Positions 8,886-15,436 of a stretch of 15,436 nt of DNA are shown in pieces. The stretch is from Silvimonas sp. JCM 19000 (lineage in GTDB: Bacteria > Pseudomonadota > Gammaproteobacteria > Burkholderiales > Chitinibacteraceae). Both the position numbers and the translations under genes were made by a program. A model generated the notes under the pieces. It made no database searches. It was given only the letters and a program-made list of their open reading frames with translations, and was not told the DNA's origin. Location of the stretch: the NCBI GenBank assembly GCA_001313065.1, contig BBFD01000067.1, positions 1 to 15,436 on the forward strand. The letters run 5' to 3'. The stretch's first letter is position 1; each line of letters opens with the position of its first letter.

Positions 8886-9100
8886 AATCCGGCGTGACGG
8901 GCAGGAATTAAACCGATGGGTCAAATGGCAGACGTCTGACTCTACTATGCGAATGGCATTGTTTACGGCGCCATTGTGCGCCGGTTAACGTGCCATATAT
9001 GACATGGCGTAACAGAGTGTCAAAACGTGAATATTATGTCAGCGGCGTAAACCATGATGCGTTTTAATGCCTGTGCATTCCACTACAAGGGGATAAAACC

Positions 9101-9604
9101 ATGAAAGCCCAATTCGCTGTTATTGCCACACTGATTGCTGCTTCCGCAAGCGGTGTATTTGCCGAATCGTACCCGGACACCGCACGCGTGGTGAGCTCCA
9201 CCGCCATCGTGCAACGCGTTAACGTGCCGCGCCAGGAATGCTGGACCGAAACCCAGCAGGTGCAAACCCAATCCAGCAACGGTAATGGCATTGCCGGCTC
9301 CATCATCGGCGGCGTTGCCGGTGGTCTGCTGGGCCACCAGGTGGGTGGCGGTCGCGGCAATACCGCCGCCACCGTAGCCGGTGCCATTGGTGGCGCCATG
9401 CTGGGCGATAAAGTCGCTACCAGCGGCCAGCAAGGCGAAGTACAGCAACAAGATGTACGCAAATGTCGCAACGTTGAACAATGGCAAGACCAGGTCACCG
9501 GATATCAAGTGACCTACGAATACAAAGGCCACACCTTTGTAACGCAATTGCCGCAACAACCGGGCGACAAGCTGCCGGTTTCGGTCAACGTGGTGCCGCG
9601 TTAA
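9101..9604 (+). CDS. Exported glycine-zipper protein (17 kDa surface antigen-like)
   Basis: Intact 167-residue protein. A Sec signal peptide (residues 1 to about 21) ends in G-V-F-A before E-S, a signal peptidase I site. There is no lipobox cysteine, so it is probably not a lipoprotein, unlike many relatives. Residues about 65-108 form two glycine-zipper helices (GSIIGGVAGGLLGHQVGGG and VAGAIGGAMLGDKV), the pattern of glycine zipper 2TM / Rickettsia 17 kDa antigen domains (PF05433). Two cysteines flank them (R-Q-E-C-W and R-K-C-R-N) and could form a disulfide in the periplasm. AAGGGG lies about 9 bases before the ATG. The location is presumably the periplasm or outer membrane; its role is unknown. 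It is followed by a terminator-like hairpin. Confidence 0.85.
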   Translation: MKAQFAVIATLIAASASGVFAESYPDTARVVSSTAIVQRVNVPRQECWTETQQVQTQSSNGNGIAGSIIGGVAGGLLGHQVGGGRGNTAATVAGAIGGAMLGDKVATSGQQGEVQQQDVRKCRNVEQWQDQVTGYQVTYEYKGHTFVTQLPQQPGDKLPVSVNVVPR

Positions 9605-9610
9605 TCCTGC

Positions 9611-9647
9611 AGGATGACGTAGCCCGGCAAGATGCGAGGATGACGTA
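9611..9647. repeat. Short direct repeat AGGATGACGTA
   Basis: The 11-base word occurs at 9611-9621 and again at 9637-9647, 26 bases apart, just after the stop of the glycine-zipper gene. It may be a small local duplication; no function is inferred. Confidence 0.6.
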
Positions 9648-9673
9648 ACGGCTTGCACTTGCTACGCTGCATG

Positions 9674-9698
9674 AGGGTCGCCCCACGGCGGCCCTTTT
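9674..9698 (+). terminator. Probable terminator after the glycine-zipper gene
   Basis: AGGGTCGCC (9674-9682) pairs with GGCGGCCCT (9687-9695) with one G-T wobble around the loop CCAC, followed by only three further T. It also sits just ahead of the ribosome site of the next gene, so termination may be partial. Confidence 0.6.
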
Positions 9699-9719
9699 CG
9701 TTTGCCGCAGGAGCCATCG

Positions 9720-10357
9720 ATGACCGCAACAACCCTCTGGCTGATCCGCCACGGCGAAACCGCCTGGAACGCCATCGGCCGCATGCAGGGCCATACCGAT
9801 ATTCCTTGAATGAAACCGGGCTGGAACAAGCCGAGCTGCTGGGGCGCCAGCTCAAAAAAAGACAATGAGCAAGCGCATTTTGCCGCGCTCTACGTCAGCG
9901 ATCTGGCCCGGGCGCGCCAGACTGCGCAGCCAGGTAGCCATGCGATCGGGCTGGCCATGGAACTCGATCCGCAATTGCGCGAACGCAATTACGGCATATA
10001 CGAAGGTCTGACGCGTGAGCAGATTGCCGAGCAAGATCCGGACGGTTATGCGCATATCAAAGCCCGCACCCCGGATTTTCAGATTCCCGATGGCGAAAGC
10101 TGGTGCAGTTTTCCGCACGCACGCTGGATGTATTAAGCCGCCTGGCCAGCAAGCATCCGGACCAGCAAATTCTGGTGGTGGCGCACGGTGGCATTCTGGA
10201 TTGCGCATATCGCGCCGCCACCGGCATCGGCCTGGAAGTGCCGCGCGGACATGCCTTGCTGAACGCCAGCATCAACCGCTTGAGCTTTGAAGACGGTCAT
10301 TTCCGTTTGCTGAGCTGGGGCGATGTGGCACATCTGGACCCGGGCATTCTGGAATAA
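9720..10357 (+). CDS. Histidine phosphatase / phosphoglycerate mutase-like protein; three frameshifts
   Basis: Member of the histidine phosphatase superfamily (PF00300). The catalytic motif LIRHGET lies at about residues 8-14. It is followed by the substrate-binding stretch to LNETGLEQA, the second-site motif [20 protein letters not shown] and the C-terminal catalytic VVAHGGIL. The ATG at 9720-9722 is preceded by AGGAG (9709-9713) with a 6-base spacer. Frame breaks lie at 9804-9805 (CCC read as CC), run 9854-9860 (7 A for 6) and 10100 (missing C, D-G-E-S-L). Corrected length is about 212 residues. The compact size fits cofactor-independent small phosphatases such as the GpmB, CobC and PhoE groups rather than the glycolytic GpmA. 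The substrate cannot be assigned, and no cobalamin genes are nearby to support CobC. Confidence 0.9.
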
Positions 10358-10378
10358 GCCACGGACCCTGCCGCCCAT

Positions 10379-10409
10379 AAAAAAAACCCCGCCGTAGCGG
10401 GGTTTTTTT
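10379..10409. terminator. Bidirectional terminator between the phosphatase gene and adk
   Basis: CCCCGC (10387-10392) and GCGGGG (10397-10402) enclose the loop CGTA. They are flanked by A8 (10379-10386) and T7 (10403-10409), giving a near-symmetric hairpin with a T run on either strand. It sits between two convergent genes and can serve both. Confidence 0.95.
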
Positions 10410-10432
10410 GCGTCCGATGGCAGCCCGAACGC

Positions 10433-11094
<662 letters not shown>

Positions 11095-11171
11095 CGTGTA
11101 TTCCCTGTTTGTAAGTGGATTATCTGGTTCAGATCAGACCTCTCGCCTTGCCCTGTCGTGATGGCGTGCGG

Positions 11172-11197
11172 GCGGATCGTGCCAGTGGCCGATCCGC
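11172..11197. repeat. Hairpin in the kdsB-adk gap
   Basis: GCGGATCG (11172-11179) and CGATCCGC (11190-11197) form a perfect 8-base stem with a 10-base loop. There is no T run on either side, so it is not a standard terminator. It could be an attenuating or transcript-stabilising structure between kdsB and adk. Confidence 0.5.
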
Positions 11198-11231
11198 ATA
11201 CGGAAGTCTGAAGCGGCAAAGTCGTCGGGGC

Positions 11232-11995
11232 CTACGCGTATAGCGCGCGGACCCGTTCCAGGTCTTCGAGGGTATCGACACCGGGGGCCGGTGCGTGCGG
11301 TGCAACATGCACGCCGATGGCGTAACCATGCCATAGCACGCGCAATTGTTCCAGCGCCTCCCAATGCTCCAGCGGCGATGGTGCCAACTGGTTGTAAATA
11401 CGCAAGAAACCGGCGCGATAACCGTACAAACCGATATGGCGTAACGGCAAAAAAAATCGTCGGGCAACACATTGCGGCCCTGCGCAAAAGCATCGCGTGC
11501 CCACGCCACCGGCGCCCGGCTGAAGTACAAGGCGCGCTGGTTTTTTTTATCCAGCACTACCTTCACCACGTTCGGATTGAAAAAAAAGTCTTGCGGGTCG
11601 GTCAGCGGATGGCAGGCCGTGGCCATCGGCAAAGCCGTGTCGGCGCGCAACATGGCGGCCACATCATCCAGCAAGACGGGATCGATCAGCGGTTCATCGC
11701 CCTGCACATTAATGACGATGGTGTCGTCGGCCAACTGCAGAATATCGGCGGCTTCGGCCAGGCGATCCGTGCCGGACGGATGGTCGGCGCGCGTCATGAT
11801 GGCTTCGTGGCCAGCGGCTTTAACCGCTTCCAGGATGCGGATATCGTCGGTCGCCACCACGGCACGGCTGGCACCGGCCTGGGCCACCCGCTCGGCCACC
11901 CGCACGATCATGGGCTTGCCGGCGATATCGGCCAGCGGTTTGTCCGGCAGCCGTGTCGAGCGCATACGCGCCGGAATCAGGGCCACATAACTCAC
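11232..11995 (-). CDS. kdsB: 3-deoxy-manno-octulosonate cytidylyltransferase; one frameshift
   Basis: Activates KDO to CMP-KDO for the LPS inner core; cytoplasmic. Visible are the N-terminal [20 protein letters not shown], the nucleotide-binding [47 protein letters not shown] and [14 protein letters not shown]. The start is the GTG at 11993-11995, overlapping the trm112 stop in GTGA, which implies coupled translation. The A run 11449-11456 has eight bases where six restore P-D-D-F-L-P-L-R-H. Two more runs of eight (11541-11548 and 11580-11587) add an in-frame Lys and Phe compared with relatives (D-K-K-N-Q and D-F-F-F-N). Corrected length is about 253 residues, normal for KdsB. Confidence 0.96.
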
Positions 11996-12177
11996 GCGCG
12001 GACTTCCTCATCGGCGGGCAATTCGCGCGCTTCGCTTTCCAGCATGGTGGGGATGCCGTCGCGGATCGGGTATGCCAGGCGGTCGCCTTTGCAGATCAGC
12101 TCCAGCCGGGTTTTGTCATAGACCAGCGGGCCTTTGCACAGCGGGCAAACCAGAATTTCAAGCAGTTTGGCGTCCAT
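11992..12177 (-). CDS. Trm112 family protein (YcaR-like)
   Basis: Intact 61-residue protein. The N-terminal [18 protein letters not shown] contains a CxxC pair, followed by R-L-E-L-I-C and [18 protein letters not shown], the Trm112/YcaR signature (PF03966). Its molecular role in bacteria is poorly defined; eukaryotic and archaeal Trm112 activates methyltransferases. It overlaps the 3' end of lpxK by 20 bases and its stop overlaps the kdsB GTG start. The lpxK-trm112-kdsB order matches enteric lpxK-ycaR-kdsB. Confidence 0.95.
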   Translation of the reverse strand: MDAKLLEILVCPLCKGPLVYDKTRLELICKGDRLAYPIRDGIPTMLESEARELPADEEVRA

Positions 12178-13212
12178 TATTGACCTCGTCGATTCGTGCC
12201 GTGAGCCAGTCGATCAGACCGGCATCGACCTGTGCATGCACAGGCAAAACCCGGATTCTAGCATCGACCGCCGCAATTCCGGGCAGTGCCGCGAGTTTGA
12301 CCGCGTCTTTGGCGGTGACCAGGATCAGCCGTCAGCGGCAGATCGGACAACTGATAGCTGTGATGGTCCGGCATTGCATGCGGTGTAAAGCGTAGCCCCA
12401 GGCCCAGCAGCGTGGCAAAAAAACCGGGCCGGATTGCCAATGCCGCACACCGCATGCAGCGGGCCGGAGGCGGCCAGTTCTTCTGCGCTAAAACGACGCC
12501 CCGGCTGGCTTAAGCCTGAAACGCGCCCGGCTGCAACTGCATGCCAAGCTGCGTTGATGCCAGTCTGCGGCGGTGCCGCCATTGACCACCACCGCGCCCA
12601 CGTCCGCCAGCCGCGCCCGGCTTTCCCGCAACGGCCCGGACGGCAATAGCCAGCCATTGCCCAGACCGCGTGCAGCATCGATCACACACAACTCGATATC
12701 GCGTTGCAAAGCGTAATGCTGCAGACCGTCGTCGCATAACAACACATTGACCTCTGGATGCGCCTGCAACAGCGCCTTGCCGGCGTCTGCACGCTTGCGC
12801 GCAACAAACACCGGCACGCCGCTGCCTTGCGCCATCAGCACCGGCTCATCGCCGACGTCGGTCGGATTGCTATAGGGATGCACTGCGGTGGGAATGGTGG
12901 CGATACCGCCGTAGCCGCGGCTGATAATGCCGGGCCGGTAGCCGTGGCGCAGCAATTGCTGCGCCAGGAACAAGGTCAGCGGCGTTTTGCCGCTGCCGCC
13001 CACGCTCAGATTGCCGACCACTACCGTAGTCACTGGCAGCCGCGCGCTGCTGAACACGCGCCAGCGATACAGGCGCCGACGCAGCGCGCTGATGCCGGCG
13101 TACAGCAAAGTGAGCGGCACAAAAAAAGCAAAACCCAGCCTGACAGGCCGGGTTTGTACCATGCACGCTGTAACCGGTCTGCAAACCCGGTCGGGCGCTG
13201 TTCGTCTATCAT
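12158..13212 (-). CDS. lpxK: Tetraacyldisaccharide 4'-kinase; about five frameshifts
   Basis: Adds the 4'-phosphate of lipid A at the inner membrane. The corrected protein begins [12 protein letters not shown] at 13210-13212 and continues through W-Y-K-P-G-L-S-G-W into a membrane-associated helix. The P-loop stretch [16 protein letters not shown] follows, then [16 protein letters not shown], the DDGLQHYAL motif, [30 protein letters not shown], and [10 protein letters not shown] near the end. Breaks: run 13121-13127 (7 for 5), 12544-12545 (missing C on +), 12514 (missing G on +), run 12417-12423 (7 for 6), and an unresolved shift near 12325-12331. The stop TGA (12158-12160) lies inside trm112. 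Corrected length is about 350 residues. The start was moved upstream of the longest open frame because that restores the usual LpxK N-terminus. Confidence 0.93.
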
Positions 13213-13219
13213 GCCGCGC

Positions 13220-13648
13220 TTATTTGCCGGTCTGGCTCTGGGTGGCAAAAGTCAGCTTGCCATAGCCGGCCAGCCGCGCTGCTTCCATCACATTGACCAC
13301 GCTTTGATGCGTCGACTGCGCGTCCGCGTCTATCACCACCATCGGATCCGCATTACCACCCGCGGCCTTGCGCAGCTGCAGCGCAAAGTCATCCACCGTG
13401 GTAAATCCAGTCAGTTGGTTGTTGATGCTGTACTGGCCATTGGCCGCCACCGCCACGTTAATGCTTTGCGGCTGGCTGTCCGCCGGTTTTTTTCGGCATT
13501 GGCGGTGGGCAGATTGATTTTGAGTTCGGCAAATTTCGAATACGTCGTCGTTGCCATTACAAAAAATCAAAATCACCAGCATGACGTCGATCAATGGAAC
13601 AAAGTTGATTTCGGGTTCTTCACGCCGTTGTCTTTTGCGGAAATTCAT
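13220..13648 (-). CDS. exbD: ExbD/TolR-family biopolymer transport protein; two frameshifts
   Basis: Inner-membrane partner of an ExbB/TolQ-type proton channel. The N-terminus MNFRKRQRREEPEINFVPLIDVMLVILIF is a short cytoplasmic leader plus one membrane helix carrying the conserved proton-relay Asp (L-I-D-V-M). The periplasmic domain follows (SINVAVAANGQY, VVIDADAQSTHQSVVNVMEAARLAG). Breaks at run 13561-13566 (6 for 5, restoring F-V-M-A-T-T-T) and run 13487-13493 (7 for 5, restoring A-N-A-E-K-P-A-D). Corrected length is about 141 residues. It starts 17 bases after the exbB stop and ends 7 bases before the lpxK start. No tonB or tolA lies in the window, so the energised partner is unknown; TolR is the alternative name. 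Confidence 0.92.
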   Translation of the reverse strand: MNFRKRQRREEPEINFVPLIDVMLVILIFCNGNDDVFEICRTQNQSAHRQCRKKPADSQPQSINVAVAANGQYSINNQLTGFTTVDDFALQLRKAAGGNADPMVVIDADAQSTHQSVVNVMEAARLAGYGKLTFATQSQTGK

Positions 13649-13665
13649 ACCTGGCTCCTGGCCGC

Positions 13666-14283
13666 TTATTTGCCCATATCGCGTGCACCGTGCACGACTT
13701 CAACCAGCTTGATGGCTTGTTGCTCCATCTCGACCAGGTAACCGTCCACGCGGGTGCGGAAATAGCGATAGAACATCAGGCTGGGCACGGCCACCATAAT
13801 GCCGCAGGCGGTGTTGTACAGTGCCACCGAAATCCCATGCGCCAGCGCAGCCGGGTTGGAACCGCTGGCCGGCGATTGCGCGCCAAAGATTTCGATCATG
13901 CCGATGACGGTGCCAAACAGGCCCAGCAGCGGCGTGATGGCGGCGATGGTGCCCAGCGCCGACAGATAACGTTCGAGTTCATGCGTAACCACGCTGCCGA
14001 CTTCTTCAATCGACTCTTTCATGATCTCGCGCGAGCTTTTCACGTTCTTGAGGCCAGCGGCCAGTACTTTGCCCAGCGGGCTGGTGGCGCTGACGCGTGA
14101 AATCATTTCGGCGTTCACGCCGCTGGTGCGGTATTCCTGCACCGTCCTGGCCAACAGGCCTTCGGGCAATACCAGCGATTTACGCAGGCTCAGCAGGCGT
14201 TCGATGATGATGGTCAGTGCCACGATCGAAGCAACAATGATCAAGTAGATCGGCCAACCAGCAGCCTGAATGATCTCGAGCAT
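13666..14283 (-). CDS. exbB: MotA/TolQ/ExbB-family proton channel protein
   Basis: Intact inner-membrane protein of about 205 residues with three membrane helices: about residues 8-28 (WPIYLIIVASIVALTIIIER), 95-120 (LGTIAAITPLLGLFGTVIGM) and 138-162 (ISVALYNTACGIMVAVPSLM). The last two carry the family's conserved small and polar channel residues (TPLLGLFGTVIGM). With ExbD it forms a proton-driven motor that works on TonB-like or other envelope partners. The ATG at 14281-14283 is chosen for AGGGA about 8 bases upstream; an open frame extends 63 bases further but lacks such a site. It is the first gene of the envelope operon leading to lpxK and kdsB. Confidence 0.92.
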   Translation of the reverse strand: MLEIIQAAGWPIYLIIVASIVALTIIIERLLSLRKSLVLPEGLLARTVQEYRTSGVNAEMISRVSATSPLGKVLAAGLKNVKSSREIMKESIEEVGSVVTHELERYLSALGTIAAITPLLGLFGTVIGMIEIFGAQSPASGSNPAALAHGISVALYNTACGIMVAVPSLMFYRYFRTRVDGYLVEMEQQAIKLVEVVHGARDMGK

Positions 14284-14347
14284 AAATATCCCTGTTTGTG
14301 CGGCCTGGACCGGCACGTTTTCCTGTTTGAGCGGAAGAACCAGCACT

Positions 14348-14374
14348 GCCCTGCAGCCCGCTACAATGCAGGGC
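14348..14374. repeat. Hairpin GCCCTGCA / TGCAGGGC upstream of exbB
   Basis: A perfect 8-base inverted repeat around an 11-base loop, 65 bases upstream of the exbB start. On the plus strand the loop and right arm contain TACAAT (14362-14367), a good -10 element, though no matching -35 is seen. It could be an operator or a leader hairpin. Confidence 0.5.
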
Positions 14375-14595
14375 TGGGCGGCGCCAGATGAAGTCGCGTA
14401 ACTTTAGCCGGAATGACTGTGGGCGTGAAGCGTTGAATTGCTGCACGGACGTAAGACAAATACGGACGGACTGACGGCAAAGATACAGGACAGGTAACGG
14501 GGCGGATGCTGAGTGGGTTGACTGCCAGTTAGTTCCACTTACTGACAACACGTGTAGGACAAACGGTAACTCCCCGCCGTGTCGGGCTTTTTTTT
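14375..14595 (+). ncRNA. Candidate small RNA, GGA-rich, with terminator (speculative)
   Basis: Plus-strand stretch between a -10-like TACAAT (14362-14367) and a T8 site (14588-14595). It has seven GGA triplets by eye (in CCGGAA, ACGGAC, ACGGACGGAC, CAGGAC, GCGGAT and TAGGAC), reminiscent of CsrA/RsmA-binding RNAs. One hairpin, CAGTTAGT-TCC-ACTTACTG (14526-14544, one mismatch), is flanked by GTTG/CAAC. There is no clear -35 and no known RNA family was recognised. It may instead be plain leader DNA. Confidence 0.25.
14573..14595 (+). terminator. Weak terminator-like site with T8
   Basis: CCCG (14573-14576) and CGGG (14583-14586) enclose CCGTGT, followed by C and eight T (14588-14595). The stem is only 4 bases as read; a lost G or C, common in this window, could hide a longer one. 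It points rightward although no gene precedes it. Confidence 0.35.
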
Positions 14596-14599
14596 GGCA

Positions 14600-14634
14600 T
14601 TACCCACATATCCTGTGGATAACTTTGTGAACAA
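14600..14634. promoter_or_regulatory. DnaA-box-like cluster
   Basis: TTACCCACA (14600-14608, one mismatch to TTATCCACA) faces TGTGGATAA (14614-14622, a perfect reverse box). Three bases later TGTGAACAA (14626-14634) fits TTWTNCACA on the reverse strand with one mismatch. A further near-match TGTGGATTA lies at 14792-14800. This suggests DnaA binding upstream of xseA, but no AT-rich unwinding element or replication gene is adjacent. Confidence 0.4.
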
Positions 14635-14704
14635 GCTGTCGCCGGCACCCCCGATTGCCCGCGAATACTGGCTTCGGGTCGAATTGCCTGCAAATTAGGC
14701 ATTC

Positions 14705-14733
14705 GCAAGAGTTGTTTAAAATCAACAACTTGC
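14705..14733. repeat. Inverted repeat upstream of xseA
   Basis: GCAAGAGTTGTT (14705-14716) and AACAACTTGC (14724-14733) pair except for a 2-base AG bulge, around the AT-rich loop TAAAATC. It could be an operator or an RNA hairpin about 85 bases before the xseA start. Confidence 0.45.
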
Positions 14734-14817
14734 AATCATTATGTGAACTACAACCCGCAATCTGGCCGCCAGCCTTGATCGGCTTGGGTTTTGTGGATTA
14801 TTCGGAGTTTCCAAGGC

Positions 14818-15436
14818 GTGTTACGCAATTTGTCAAGTCTCTCAAATGTTGTAGTGACCGTTACCGAATTGAACAGAACGGTACGCGAGTTGCTGGAAGG
14901 TTCCTTACCCGTGTTGTGGGTGAGTGGCGAAATCTCCGGCTTCAAGCGCTATGGGTCGGGTCATTGCTATTTCAGCCTCAAGGACGCCAATGCCAGGTGC
15001 GTTGCGTGATGTTCCGCAACCGCGCCGCGCTGATCGACTTTGAGCCGCGTGAAGGCATGCACGTCGAGCTGCGGGCGGTGGTGTCTTTATACGAAGCGCG
15101 CGGCGACTTTCAGTTGACCGTCGAAGCCATGCGCCCGGCCGGTCTGGGCGCTTTGTTTGAAGCGTTTGAAAAGCTCAAAGCCCGACTGCAGCTAGAGCTT
15201 GTTTGCCGCCGAACGTAAACGCGCCATTCCTGCGTTTCCGCGCGCCATCGGCATAGTCACCTCGCCGCGCGCGGCGGCCTTGCGCGATGTGCTGACCACG
15301 CTGGGCCGCCGTATGCCGGGCCTGCCGGTTATTTTGTATCCGTGCGCGGTACAAGGCGCGGCGCGGCCGGCGAGATTGTCGCCGCCATCCAGCGTGCCAG
15401 TGCGCGCGCAGAAGTGGACACCTTGATCGTGTGTCG
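14818..15436 (+). CDS. xseA: Exodeoxyribonuclease VII large subunit, 5' part; three frameshifts
   Basis: Large subunit of the ssDNA-specific exonuclease VII, used in repair; cytoplasmic. The N-terminal OB-fold domain is present ([57 protein letters not shown]). The start of the catalytic domain follows ([31 protein letters not shown]). The gene continues beyond the window, so about 200 residues of roughly 450 are seen. Breaks: 14993-14994 (CCC read as CC), 15197 (GAGGGC read as GAGC, two bases lost, restoring L-E-G-L-F) and 15360-15361 (GGG read as GG, restoring V-Q-G-A-G-A-A-G-E-I-V). The start is uncertain: GTG 14818 has GGAG (14804-14807) 10 bases upstream, while TTG 14791, TTG 14830 and GTG 14854 are alternatives. 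Confidence 0.9.

Larger units (their letters stand above)
14284..14817. other. Gene-free region between exbB and xseA
   Basis: No convincing coding frame is seen in these 534 bases. They hold an 8-base-stem hairpin at 14348-14374, a GGA-rich structured stretch ending in a T8 terminator-like site (14573-14595), a cluster of DnaA-box-like 9-mers (14600-14634 and 14792-14800), and a hairpin at 14705-14733. Promoters for exbB (leftward) and xseA (rightward) must lie here, but none could be fixed with confidence. Confidence 0.6.

Noticed and set aside
11172..11197. Terminator between kdsB and adk
   Set aside because: The stem is strong but no T run follows on either strand, so it is listed only as a hairpin.
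11291..13741. Long plus-strand open frames opposite kdsB and lpxK-exbD
   Set aside because: They are antisense shadows in GC-rich DNA; the minus strand holds the recognised envelope genes.
14389..14475. 28-codon plus-strand frame starting MKSRNFSRND
   Set aside because: There is no convincing ribosome site, no recognisable family and a length easily reached by chance.
14600..14800. Chromosome origin oriC
   Set aside because: There are DnaA-like boxes, but no AT-rich repeats and no dnaA, dnaN, gidA or parAB nearby. At most it is a DnaA-binding region.

Overview
The window reads as core chromosome of a Gram-negative betaproteobacterium, most likely Neisseriales (Chromobacteriaceae or Chitinibacteraceae type). 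This is inferred from the protein flavour of DnaK, KdsB and LpxK, the moderately high GC, and the order exbB-exbD-lpxK-trm112-kdsB-adk, where enterics carry msbA-lpxK-ycaR-kdsB. No species is claimed. I see no mobile element, CRISPR array, tRNA or rRNA.

Layout. 1-2650: heat-shock chaperones dnaK and grpE on the minus strand, each with a near-consensus sigma32 promoter. 2651-3073: gene-free region with two dyads. 3074-4423: isocitrate lyase aceA and its terminator. 4497-5996: a solitary antitoxin-like HTH protein, a glutathione S-transferase and an unrecognised small membrane protein. 6156-7085: a LysR regulator, divergent from malate synthase aceB (7233-8827, with terminator). With aceA, aceB supplies the whole glyoxylate shunt within 6 kb. 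9101-10357: an exported glycine-zipper protein and a histidine phosphatase. 10379-10409: a bidirectional terminator where that gene converges on the minus-strand envelope operon exbB-exbD-lpxK-trm112-kdsB plus adk (14283-10433). 14284-14817: a structured gene-free region with a DnaA-box-like cluster and a possible small RNA. 14818-end: 5' part of xseA.

Data quality dominates the reading. Twelve of the sixteen genes are broken by one or more single- or double-base shifts, about 33 in all. Almost all lie at homopolymers: A/T runs are usually too long (5 or 6 read as 6-8) and short G/C runs one base too short. Essential genes (dnaK, grpE, adk, kdsB, lpxK) are hit as often as others, and each reconstructed protein comes out at its normal family length. 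I therefore treat the breaks as sequencing or assembly errors and annotate each gene as one CDS over its full span. Products given are the frame-corrected readings.

I found no convincing new defence or mobile system. The best leads are the candidate GGA-rich small RNA and DnaA-box cluster upstream of xseA, the paired sigma32 promoters, and the lone HTH protein.
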